64,000 bases of DNA from Heterodera schachtii (lineage: Eukaryota > Nematoda > Chromadorea > Rhabditida > Heteroderidae), in assembly GCA_023374025.1 (NCBI GenBank), contig SIJG01000088.1, positions 285,538 through 349,537 of the forward strand, read 5' to 3'. This document shows positions 44,000 to 54,604 of the stretch, in pieces (position 1 is the stretch's first letter; every line of letters begins with the position of its first letter). Below the pieces are notes generated by a model. The model did no database searches and was not told the origin of the DNA. It worked only from the letters and a program-made list of their open reading frames with translations. The position numbers were made by a program, and so were the translations under genes.

Positions 44000-45600
44000 T
44001 ATTTTATCAAATTTTATTATTTACATAAATTTTACTGTTTCTTATTTTTTATTTGTTTCTTCCAGTTATCAATATATTTATTAAAACGAATTTATATATT
44101 GCAAATTTAATGTTAAGTTTCCTTTTATTCAAATTTTATATAAAAATTCGGCTATTTTTTATTTAATTATTAATAAATTTATCGATTGCTTTACTCTTTA
44201 TTCCCGAAGGAACCAGTAAATACTTACGCGTATTTGCACTATTCTTTCAAATATAAAATATAATTTAAGTTTGTTGCTTTATTAATTTTACAATAGATAA
44301 AATATAATGATTATTATTGTAAAGTCAATAAATTAAAAAGTCCGTAAGTCACTATTTCACTCACGTCATCAGCAACAGCATTTTATCCAGGATGAATGCT
44401 CATAATCAAGCTTTTAGGTTATTTTGTAATCCGAAAAAATTGTTTATATTCGATTTATTTCAATATTTTAGCTATAAATACTCAAATATTTAATTTAAAT
44501 TTATCATTTGCTTTGGGAAAATACATGCTCAAAGAAGCACTCCGTTTTTTTCTATATTATTTTATGAGTTGTATATTTTGGTTCTTCTATGAAATGCTAT
44601 TTTAATTATTAAAGTTACAATTTATAAAATTGTTCTCTTATTAAATCAAACATATTTGAGTCTTTTTAAGTAGCTAAAAATTTTTCAACATCGCTTTATC
44701 TGTTGATAAAGCTATCATTCAATTTTACTCCCCAAATATACCGCGAAAATAATGATAAAATGAAAAAGTTTATTATGAATTAATCCACCAGAAAATTAAT
44801 TTATTTATTATCATATAAATTGAAATTTAATGAAATAACTTTTATTTTCAACAAATTTTATATTTTTTTATGATTACGCAATTTATTTTTACCTAGTTTT
44901 TTATAATTTTTCTTTTGTGAGTTTAACTAATATATGTGGAAAAATTGTTAATATATATTTTTTTAAAATTAAAATTCATGTTTATTATTCATTAATAAAT
45001 TTAATATAGTTTCAAACATATTTTCTTTTTATTTAAGGTATAAAAATATAGTGAAATACACGTTTTCGAGCAAGCATAATTGCAAAAAATAATTAGCGCA
45101 TTGAAATGTCGATTTTTTTAAAGCGATTTTTTCTTTTTAAGCACATTTTCGAAAAAATAATGAATTTATAGAGTTATTCGCGTAAATATTTTGATACGAA
45201 AAGTCTGAAATAGATAGTTATTCCGAGCGACAAATGTGTCGCTAAAATGTCGGAATAAAGCAAGTTTTTTCGTGCCTTTCTCATCAAAAAACCGCAGAAA
45301 AAATGTTTCAACAACTATAAATCCGTATCATAAAATGTGGCATTAAATGATGCGTTCACCTTCAATTTGAAAATTTGAATATTAACAGGAAGAATTTTTT
45401 CGAAATTGTGGAAAGCAATTCAGAATATCAGGAGAATAAAATTTATAAAATTAATATGTAGGCTTATTGTGTTCATCAAGTTTTAAGTCTCAAGCAGCAA
45501 TACTCAATGAGCATCATTATCGTTATTTTGGCCAGCATCTTAAAATGCATTTCCATCCAATTTAATTTCTAAAGACCGCACAATGAATTGAAGAAAACGT
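44000..45600. other. T-rich block with hairpin at 45220-45256
   Basis: No convincing gene. 44154-44297 is the partner of 33641-33785. 45220-45256 contains AGCGACA-AATG-TGTCGCT inside ATTCCG/CGGAAT, and a wider arm pair (TTTTGATACG near 45190, CGTATCATAAAA near 45327) suggests a small foldback element. Confidence 0.35.
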
Positions 45601-45624
45601 TGCTTTTCAAGCGCGCCCCTAATT

Positions 45625-46411
45625 CAGGGGTGCGATCTGTTCTGATTTATCAGAAATGTTCTGATTTGGAGGGTCCAAATCTGATAAAATAAAAATGTTC
45701 TGATTTGTCAGAAATGTTCTGATTTTGGGGTAGCAACCAAAATTTGTTCTGATTTCTTAAACAAACTCATATTTTTGAAATTTTGTGGCATAATGTCACT
45801 AATTTACCAAAAAAATATAAGATTTTGGCAAAATTTGGTCATTTTTTGGACAAAAATCTGTTAAAATTGCACTAAAAATCGCAAAATTTTTCCCGGCGAC
45901 GCCTATCGGCGCCGCCGGACCCCCTCCCCTCCCCTGTCCATACCCCAAAATTTTCTGAAAAAATCTGCGGCAAAAAAAGCGTTTTTAAATGTATGTAAGG
46001 AAAAGTCGTCGCTTGGCTTTAATTGCAAAAATTGGCCTTTTTTGGTGAAAATCTGTTAACAAATCAGAACGAAATTACAAAAAATTTTCCGGCGGCGCCT
46101 ATCGGCAACGCCGGACCCCCTCCCTTCGCCCGTTCACCAAAGTTTTTTGGAAAAATGCGCCGGAAAAAAATTGTTAAAATCTGATTTTTTGATCCCAAAT
46201 GCACTGAAATTTACGATTTCTTATTTCCTCCCCCAAATTGTTACAAATGATAATGGGAGGCGAAAAATACGAAATTTGAAACTATATTAATTGATAAAAT
46301 TATTACACAAGCAATTAAAGCTATTTTGCAAAATGTTCTGATTTTTGACCCCAAAATCTGATTTTTTGGGCTCGATGTTCTGATTTTGAAAAATTTTCGA
46401 TCGCACCCCTG
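45625..46411. mobile_element. hAT-like non-autonomous element, complete (TTCTGATTT family)
   Basis: A perfect 8-bp target duplication CCCTAATT (45617-45624 and 46412-46419) flanks perfect 13-bp inverted repeats CAGGGGTGCGATC. TTCTGATTT words occur at both ends (45640-45760 and 46330-46390). Two GC palindrome cores lie at 45893-45918 and 46089-46114, each preceded by the constant TTTTTGGACAAAAATCTGTT or TTTTTGGTGAAAATCTGTTA segment. No transposase. It is the cleanest hAT signature in the window. Confidence 0.92.
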
Positions 46412-46779
46412 CCCTAATTCTATTTAATCTACCAATTTCTGACCTTTTTACACCGATTCTGACAGTTTTTGAGCAGTTTTGAGTTTTGGACCTCAAAACA
46501 ATATGCTTTTTGATTTCTATGTTAAAAGAAAAAATTCCTTCAAAATTTCAAAAATTTATTCAAAAAACTCGGAAATTTAATTTTTTTATAGCTTTCTCAG
46601 GCATAAATTCTACAATCTGTGATAAAAAAAATAAATAAATAAACCGATTTGGAATGTTCCTAATTTGTAACTGCACCATGAATATTGTTTTATACTTTTT
46701 GTACATTTCCTTAAGAAAAAAGCATAAATTTCAAAAATTTTCGGCTTCTTTAATCAATTTTTCGCCACTTATTTTTACC

Positions 46780-47060
46780 CTTATTTGGGCGCCACTTTCT
46801 TTTTTTAATTATTTTTTCTCTTATTTTCTCTCACTCTCTCTTTTCTCTTCACCTAATTCATTTTATGTCCCTCTTACTCTTATCTTTCTTTGTCTCTCTT
46901 CTCTCTCTCGCTCTTTCTTTCTCATCTGTTTCACTTGGCTCATTTGTCTCTCCGAGTTTCTCTCATTCTCTCGCTGCATCCATAGCCAATCGACACAAAA
47001 CGACGCGGGCCTTGCTTCGCATCATTGGCACTGCATTCACCACACCATTTTAGTGACGTT
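46780..47060 (+). promoter_or_regulatory. CT-rich tract with GC-richer downstream segment
   Basis: About 200 bp of CTCTCT/TTTCTC runs lead into AACGACGCGGGCCTTGC and ATCATTGGCACTGCATTCAC. Reading the - strand at 59010-59160 shows the same plan: a CT tract, then GGACGCGCCGTC and CATTGCCACTG. Either two diverged copies of an element or two CT-rich core promoters. No gene start is confirmed downstream of either, and the open frames within the tract are low-complexity. Confidence 0.3.
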
Positions 47061-47109
47061 TATGCATTTTTTTCTGTCTTTTGGTGAGTTTTATGAATTT
47101 TTATAAATT

Positions 47110-48660
47110 TTTGGCGATTTTGTTGCATTTTTGATGATTTTTTGACATTTTTAAAATTAATTTTTTCTTGAATTTTGGCGATTTAAAGTAAGCAAAATAT
47201 ATGTAATCCCTTAACTTCGTATGATACAGCGAAAGCTTGTTTATCTTTAATTTTTTTATTTTAATTTTTTTTCAATTTTATTAAAAGCATTAAAATTGAT
47301 TATTTTAAAATTGATTCTGTTTTTTATGTCAAAACCTGTTTAAGTTTTTTTTACTATTTAACTGATTCATTTAAAGAAATTTATGACTATGTAAATTATT
47401 TGTTTTCTAAATCAAGACACACCTACCAAATACGTCCTATAATTTTCATTATCCATTTTCTATTTTAATTTATTCTCAATTACATTTAAGGTTTAATTTC
47501 TAGTAAATAAGATTAAGAACATATAAACATTTTGTATATTATTTCGGTTATATGTACTTTTTAATTATTTTCTTTAAATTTTTGCTTACTATTATATATA
47601 ATTATTTTTGATGATAACGATTCTCTTCTATGCTTGAATGAAACTTCTTTTAAATAAATTTTCGATTAATTAAATTGTTTAATTTTCATTTTAATTATCC
47701 GTTAATATTTTTATTCGATTTTTTTATTTCAGTGATTCATTTAAAGAATATTTATGATTCATAAATTATTTGTTTTATAATATATCTTTTAATTTCCCTT
47801 TTTTGTTGTGTTTTAAATATTGTCTGCTGAACAAGATTTCGCAGGGTGTAAAAATACAATTTTTCGTTAATTAAATTTGTAAATATAATAAATATTTATG
47901 AATTTCTTTGATAAAAACTCAAGTTCAGGAGTGCACTATTTTGTTACAAATAAAGAAATAATTTTTTTCCTTTAAATTAGAATAATTTTAAATTTATTCA
48001 TGTGTATAATTATTGATTTTATATTGTATTAATTAATGTAAATTTTAATTATTTTAAAACTTTTTTGTCTTGTATTTTTTTCATTTAAAAAAATAAAAAT
48101 ATATAAATATTTAATTGATATTTTAATTGGCGTTTTAACTTGCCTTTCCACGTAAAACTTTTTCCGATTTTCGATGCTTCAATACACTTCGAAAGGTATA
48201 TTATATTTTGTGAACTATTCAATTGGTGTACACAATTCCGATTTTATTTATTTTCTGATAAATTACAATTTGGTTTTAAATTCTTTGAGTAAAATTTATT
48301 CACTTGGCCTAATATTTAAAATTTAAATATATTTATTTTATGATATTTTGGTTGTTACAAATTTAAAGAGATTTTTATTATGTAATATAATTAAATCATG
48401 ATTTAAGAAAAAAATTTCTATGATTTTATTTTTATTTCATGGCAAATAATTTTGTTGAAAAGATTTTTTATGAACATTTATTATAAAACCTTATTTAAAT
48501 TAATAAATGTTTATTACATTTTCAAATGACAATTAATAAAATTTTGGGTATGTTTGAAATTAAATTTAATTTCTTACATTATTATTAAAATAGTGTTATA
48601 ATTTAAAATGTTAATTTTAAAAGCTTTTCTCCTTTCTTCTTTTATTAACCTTTATTTTTC
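47110..48660. other. T-rich gene-poor block
   Basis: No gene seen. Islands are fewer than in 27-40 kb. Confidence 0.3.
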
Positions 48661-48661
48661 A

Positions 48662-48907
48662 TTAGTAATGCATCAACGGCATAAATTCAACAATATGTAG
48701 CAAAATTTCTTCAAAGGGACCAACTTTGGGTCTTTTACAGTCCTCACGGCAAAGGAATTCGCACAAATAGGAGTCGAGTTTTGTGGTGTAGGCCCAAAAC
48801 CCACAAGTACCACTTTTCCTCTTTTTAAATCGAATTTCGGGCATTTTAGATGGTATCGAATGAGCATTTTCAGAAAATTTTATTATACGATAAACTTCTT
48901 CACATTG
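48662..48907 (-). CDS. Candidate coding exon, Cys-containing, unknown
   Basis: On the - strand a frame of 81 codons is open from 48907 to the TAA at 48662. The first ATG is at 48844 (MPEIRFKKRKSGTCGFWAYT). Upstream residues (EEVYRIIKFSENAHSIPSKM) also look protein-like, so the ATG is probably internal and the true start or acceptor lies further up. Later residues include LDSYLCEFLCREDCKRP and VGPFEEILLHIVEFM. Three closely spaced cysteines might bind metal or form disulfides. The GC content is well above the surroundings. No family recognised; a domesticated or relic transposon exon is possible. Confidence 0.45.
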   Translation of the reverse strand, partial: QCEEVYRIIKFSENAHSIPSKMPEIRFKKRKSGTCGFWAYTTKLDSYLCEFLCREDCKRPKVGPFEEILLHIVEFMPLMHY

Positions 48908-49241
48908 TTAGCATTTTTGTCTTACAATGTCACTACATAACATTTTAAACACATAATGATGTGATTATAAATATTTTGTTGCTTTTTTATTATTATCGCA
49001 TTTATTGTTGTTCTTTTATAATTTTTACAACCGATACATACCCGTAATTTCGGTCTTGAGACGTGCCACTGCACTAGCACATTCATATTCGCATTTAATA
49101 ACTCTTGCCACTATATCAAAAAAAAACTTATAATATCGTAGTACGATTTTTTAATTTTTTTGAATAAATATATTGTTATTTATTTTATTTTACTAAATAA
49201 ATATTTTAATTTATAATTACATACCTATTTAAACTAATTGC

Positions 49242-50836
49242 TAGGGCTCGGAATTTGTATGGAAATCCATATTTTTTCCTGGGTTTAGGTTATTTTTCCC
49301 AAAAATCCTTCAATATTACGATTTTACCCGTTAACGCTGACCAAAAACTTTTGATTTATTTTTAAATTGCTCTAAATCACAAAATAAGTAGGTCATTTTT
49401 TAAAAATCTTTTAGCAAATTAGACACTAATTTTCAAAAAAATTTCCCGGGGCGCCTCTCGGCACCGCCGGGCCCCCACCCCACCCCCCCCCCCCCCCCCC
49501 CCTTTGTCCTTAAAACTTTTTTAGAAAGAGCGCGCCAAAAACGGTTTGAAAAGTAAAAACATCTAGTGACAGAAATTTGTTAATTTTGGTGAAAATCTGT
49601 TCTCTGCGGCATCTATCAGCACCACGAGACCCAAAAAACTCTTATTTTTCTTAGAAACATGGTACAAAAATCGCAAAATCTAATAATTTTTTAGTGAAAA
49701 TCTGTTAACAAATGGCATTCAAATTTTCAAAATTTCCCCCGGCGGCGCATATCGGCACCGCCAGACCCCCTTTTCCCCAAAAGTCTTTTGAAAAAGGATG
49801 CCGAAAAAAGTGATGTGAAAAGGAAATCTGAATTTCTAATAATATTCGATCAGTTGAGTCAAAAAATGATTAATTGTTTGAAATGATTGAAGAAAACTTT
49901 GTTTGAAAATTTTCATTAATTTGTTGAGCTTTAACTTTTGAAATTTATTAAATAAAAAATAATAATTTAATTTTGTATTACTTTCACTTGAAATAAATTA
50001 AAATTTGAATTTTTTGAATTTTTTTGAATTTTTAAAAAGTCCCGGTTGGTCCTGGTTCCCGGTCCCGAAAATAAATGGAGTTCACGGTCTCGGCTTCTCA
50101 TATCGTATTTTTTACGTTCGAAAATTTAGCGTTTAGCATTTTATTTTCTGATTTGGTCCATCTCTGGTATAAAACGGCGGGACTTTAACTAATTTTTTAT
50201 ATAAAAAAATTTAAAAAAATTTTTTAAATGGTTTAAAAATTGGAAAAAATTTTTAAAAAATGCGCGACCCGCGGCAATTTGTATGCGCGATGCGCGGCCG
50301 CGGTTTGTTTCTGTGCGCGCCCCACCCCTGGTTTGAAGCTTCTAGCGTGGGTTTCTATATCCATATTCCATCTTTTTCCATATTTCGCGATTTATGTCAA
50401 TATTCCATGTTGTCCATATTTTGGCATTATGTTTCCATATTTTGTCCATATTTTGGCATTTTTTCAAAAAATCTCAATTAGAACGGCCCTCCATCACATA
50501 AATTGTGATTTGCCCCACAAAATCGAAAATTTTTTCCGAAAAAGAAATAAACAAAAAAGCGAAAATTTCGCTTTTGGGTTGGTATTCGCTAAAAATGAGC
50601 AAATTTAAGCTATATCATGTTTTTTTCTTCTAAAATGGTATTTTGATACCATATTTAGCTATTTTTAATAGTTTTACATTACATTTAGAGAATTTGAAGA
50701 AATTTTGAAAATTATACCTTCAATTTGGAAAAATTTATGTCCATGTTTTTGCCATTTAAGTCCATATTTCGCGATTTTTGATTCATATTTTATGGCCATA
50801 TTTTGCTGTTTTATATCCATATTTTTCCGAGCCTTA
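49242..50836. mobile_element. Large hAT-like element with nested insertions (TCCATATTT family)
   Basis: A perfect 8-bp duplication CTAATTGC (49234-49241 and 50837-50844) flanks TAGGGCTCGGAA and, inverted, TAAGGCTCGGAA. TCCATATTT/TTTTGGCAT words occur at the right (50355-50470, 50735-50825) and fewer at the left (49260-49275). Three GC palindrome cores lie at 49445-49470, 49605-49628 (degenerate) and 49739-49763. Inside are signs of other insertions: a GGTCCCGG word stretch (50040-50085), a CCATCTCTG end near 50158-50166, and a GCGCG-rich stretch ending in CACCCCTG at about 50329, all resembling hAT ends. The frames at 50240-50608 run across these words and are spurious. Confidence 0.85.
49483..49502 (+). 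repeat. Poly-C run of 20
   Basis: A 20-base C homopolymer directly after a GC palindrome core. It is rare in DNA this AT-rich and may be length-variable or an assembly uncertainty. Confidence 0.9.
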
Positions 50837-50844
50837 CTAATTGC

Positions 50845-51214
50845 CTATAAAAATGTTTAGTTTTATTTGATTTCTTTTCTACTTAGTATATTATGTATTT
50901 AGTTACAATCATAATTATAAAAGAATTTGCACCTTGGCTCAGTATTTTTCTTTTTGAATCATAGTTCAAATTTGGTGTAAAAATATTTTAATTAATTTAG
51001 AGTGTTTTTAAATTGTATATTTCCCTATTTTCCTGGAGAACAATTGACGCTCCGAATTGCTATTTAGTTAATTATTTTTAATTGCATTACTAATATTGTT
51101 TTATATTTTAAAAAATCATTTCTTTGATTCTTACTAAGAGAAATTTTCTTATTTTTATAAAATATTATTTTTTATATAAATACTTTTAATTTTTAGGGTA
51201 GTTTGTCATTGATT
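50845..51214. other. T-rich intergenic DNA up to the gap
   Basis: No gene seen before the assembly gap. Confidence 0.3.
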
Positions 51215-51525
51215 NNNNNNNNNNNNNNNNNNNNNNNNNNNNNNNNNNNNNNNNNNNNNNNNNNNNNNNNNNNNNNNNNNNNNNNNNNNNNNNNNNNNNN
51301 NNNNNNNNNNNNNNNNNNNNNNNNNNNNNNNNNNNNNNNNNNNNNNNNNNNNNNNNNNNNNNNNNNNNNNNNNNNNNNNNNNNNNNNNNNNNNNNNNNNN
51401 NNNNNNNNNNNNNNNNNNNNNNNNNNNNNNNNNNNNNNNNNNNNNNNNNNNNNNNNNNNNNNNNNNNNNNNNNNNNNNNNNNNNNNNNNNNNNNNNNNNN
51501 NNNNNNNNNNNNNNNNNNNNNNNNN
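51215..51525. other. Assembly gap (311 N)
   Basis: Unknown bases. The Helitron frame emerges from its right edge, so the 5' part of that element is probably hidden in or before the gap. Frames translated through N are meaningless. Confidence 1.
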
Positions 51526-52697
51526 TTGATGAAACAATCAAACCCAAAAATAGATAATGATTTATTGAATTATTTATATAATTTAATAAAATCTGAAAAT
51601 CCTTTTGCAAAAGCTTTTGTAATGATGAAAGAAGAAGAAGAAGACGCTGAAAAGGAAAGAGCTAAAAAAGAATGGAAGAGAACCTATTGAAATAAAATTA
51701 TTATTTGGTTTAGCTCCAAATATGGACAAAAATCGATATAAATTGCCTAGGGCAAATGAAGTTGCTGTTGTTTTTGTACCGGGAGCAGATGGAGAAATAC
51801 CTGAGTCAAAAATTATTGTAAGAGAAAGGGGAAAAGAATTAAAGATTTTAGATAGTCTTGACAAAAATGTAACACCGTTATGTTATCCTTTGTTTTTTCC
51901 AAGGGGAACACCTGGCTGGCACCCAGAAATGAAACAAACAAATGGTTATAAAAGTCTAACAAGACTACAATATGCAAGTTGTTGTATGGCTGTAAGAAAT
52001 GAATTTAATCCACTGTTATTTGGTGGGAAATTATTTCAGCAATGGTGTGTTGATGAATATGTTAAAATTGAAAATGATAGATTAAAATGGATTCGAAATA
52101 ATCAAAAAAAGATTTTAGCAGATTCATATAAAAATGTTGATAGTTTTTTACTTAAAAAGGTTCAAGAAACAGGTCTTCCAATTGGAAGAAAAATTATTTT
52201 ACCTTCGACAATTGTAGGCTCACCAAGATATATTGAAAAACATTTCCAGGACGCAATGACGATTGTTCGAAGATTTGGAAAACCAGACTTATTTATTACA
52301 ATGACATGTAACCCAAAATGGGAAGAAATTCAAGTGAACAAGATCCTAGCGATCGACCAGATATTATTGACCGTGTTTTTAATTTGAAAATTAAGGCACT
52401 TTTAAGAGATGTAACGAACCAAGTTTTTGGATTTTGTATTGCTTGGATGTATCCCGTTGAGTTTCAATTGAGAGGACTCCCACATATCCATTTACTTATA
52501 ACATTGGCACAAAAAGACAAATTACACGATGGAGAAGATGTGGACAAAAGGGGAATTAGTGCAAAAATTCCCAATAAAAACGAGGATCCAGAACTTTATG
52601 ATTTAGTTAAAAAACATATGATTCATGGCCCATGTGGAATATTAAACCCAAATTCACCATGTATGGAAGAAAGTTTCGACAAAAATAATGTTAAAAT
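51526..52697 (+). pseudogene. Helitron Rep (HUH) domain fragment, frameshifted
   Basis: Three pieces of one protein lie in different frames. 51526-51690 encodes a pre-Rep segment (SENPFAKAFVMMKEEEE). 51680-52330 encodes GREPIEIKLLFGLAPNMDK, then LCYPLFFPRGTPGWHP, then GRKIILPSTIVGSPRY and [14 protein letters not shown]. 52318-52697 encodes the catalytic region with the HUH motif in [13 protein letters not shown], then MIHGPCG and PNSPCM. These are the order and motifs of the Helitron_like_N and Rep regions. Frame shifts fall near 51672 and 52320. The helicase half is missing because the sequence changes at 52698 into an unrelated duplicated unit. The element is dead. Rolling-circle replication is the known role of the family. 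Confidence 0.85.
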
Positions 52698-53686
52698 TTT
52701 CTCGTTTAGTGTTTCGTGTCTTTAAATATATTTTATTTCTTAGTTTTCTTTTTTTCTGGGTGCGTTTCAAGAAATTTCTTTGTCTCCATAGTTTTATTAT
52801 TCAAAATATAATATTATTATTAGTGAATAAATAAAATAGTTTCTTAAAAAAGCTTAATATCTTCATATTTTTTTATCAAGTATATCTATTTAACGAAGTA
52901 CACGAACAAAATTAATTAATTATTTCATCATTTAAGACATGGAAAATTTAAAACATGTCATATGTACAATAATGCAAGCAATGTTTTCCATTTTTTTACA
53001 CGCAATTGTTAAGCTTTTTGAAATAAATATTTATTTACTTTATATTATTAATTATTTTTTGATTTTCTTTTGCTTTTGCTTTTACACCACATTTTTGCAA
53101 AAAAATTCTAAAATTTTTTTCCGTCATTATTTCGGGTTCTCAATTTTAGAATCTTAATATTTTCAGAATTGCTACGTACAGTTAAAATTTCAACTCGGTC
53201 GATTAACGGGAAATGGTCAAACTAACAAAAAATAGGGTGTCCTTATATTAATGTTATACAGTGTAATAAGAACTTTTTTTGCTATTACTTACCTCATAAT
53301 TTTCTTGTCCGCTATCATTGCGTCTAACCACAGTTCATTATCAATGTCAGAAATTTTTAATTTCAAGAGAAAGATGGAATATAAAGGGTAATTTAAATAA
53401 ATTATTTTTTTAAAATAAGAAAATGATTATGAAAGTTTTTAAATCAGTAAAACATTTTTTCTCGCTGAACTGACTGAACTTTATTGATGTTCAGAGTCAC
53501 TTTTTATCGACTTTTGGGTGAGGCATTTATTAAGAATATTTATTCTTGATTTCTTTAAACATTGTAAGTTTAAAATTTAAACCAATTTAGAAGAAATAAA
53601 TTTTTGTTAAATAATTTTAATTCATTAAAAAAATTTTCAATAAAATATTTTAAAGATTTATTTATCTTTTACTATTATCTGTTCAA
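52698..53686 (+). repeat. Long direct repeat, copy 1 (989 bp)
   Basis: Nearly identical to 54605-55592, differing by a few substitutions and homopolymer lengths, offset ~1907 bp. It starts TTTCTCGTTTAGTGTTTCGT at the break in the Helitron and ends near ATCTGTTCAA. Ends are not TG...CA and no tRNA primer site or purine tract follows, so LTR status is doubtful. It could be a tandem segmental duplication, a non-autonomous element, or an assembly effect near the gap. Confidence 0.9.
52939..53157 (+). CDS. Hydrophobic 72-aa ORF, copy 1 (doubtful)
   Basis: MENLKHVICTIMQAMFSIFL then a second hydrophobic stretch (YLLYIINYFLIFFCFCFY) suggest one or two membrane segments. The identical protein is encoded at 54845-55063. 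Identity between copies reflects the recent duplication and is not evidence of selection. Not recognised. Confidence 0.2.
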   Translation: MENLKHVICTIMQAMFSIFLHAIVKLFEINIYLLYIINYFLIFFCFCFYTTFLQKNSKIFFRHYFGFSILES

Positions 53687-54604
53687 ATATTTGTTAATAC
53701 AATTTCCTTATATAACTAAATAACTATATTTTTTTAATTTTTAATTTTTGTATATTCTTCATAAATTTCGCTGAATTAAGTTTAATTTTTAATATATATT
53801 GCTGTTTAATGTTTTTCTGTACATACACCTTTAAATGGTTGCTTTCCATTTTTATTTTAATCTTGATGTCATAGGCCAGCATCCAATCGTTTTCGCAAGC
53901 CATCTGTTTTAATATGTTTGGTAAAGATTTAAATCTGGTTGCGGGCACGTGATTTTGACGCGTTTATATAAGTAATAATTCATGGAAATTTATTAAATTT
54001 TTGAATTTTTTAGATAAATAGCTTTTAATTCTTTTTTTACTTCAATTATTATGTTTTAATCTGGTTGCAGGTACTTGATGGTATGTAATGAGCATTAAAC
54101 AACAAAATTTTCCTTTTGGTACTTAATTTCAGATAACATTTTTTAAATTAATGTTTTAGAATAATTCCCAAGAAATCAAATTGATTTATCAATTTTGAAA
54201 TGAGTTTATTTTTTTAATTAGGAAACGAAATAATGAAAAATGATTTTTGTACATATAGAAACGGTAAATAGAAGTCATTTAGTTTATATTTTTGCCAATT
54301 TATTATATTCTTTAATTTCATGTCAATTACTTTAGTACTGGCATTATCTTTTTTGCCATTAGATTTATGTTTACGGCATATAATATATTTATTTTTCTTC
54401 TTCCTTCTACGTTTATACATCAAGCTTATTAAACGAAATTTCTTCCGAATGCCAGCCTTATTCTTTTTTGAACATGTTTTTATAATCAAAATTTTTCATA
54501 AATTTTTAAAATTAATCTTCGTTGGAATCTTTTAAAATAAACGTTTTATTTTCTTTAGTCATATTATTTATTTATATATTTAATTATATTTGATACTAGT
54601 CTTA
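53687..54604. other. Spacer between the long direct repeats
   Basis: 918 bp of AT-rich DNA. Two internal similar segments, AAATCTGGTTGCGGGCACGT (53933) and TTAATCTGGTTGCAGGTACT (54055), suggest further duplication. The Lys-rich or Phe-rich frames on either strand are not convincing. Confidence 0.3.

Noticed and set aside
46654..47106. 150-aa Ser/Leu/Phe-rich frame
   Set aside because: It runs through a CT-rich low-complexity tract, and composition explains it.
51193..51610. Frames crossing the N gap
   Set aside because: They consist of unknown bases.
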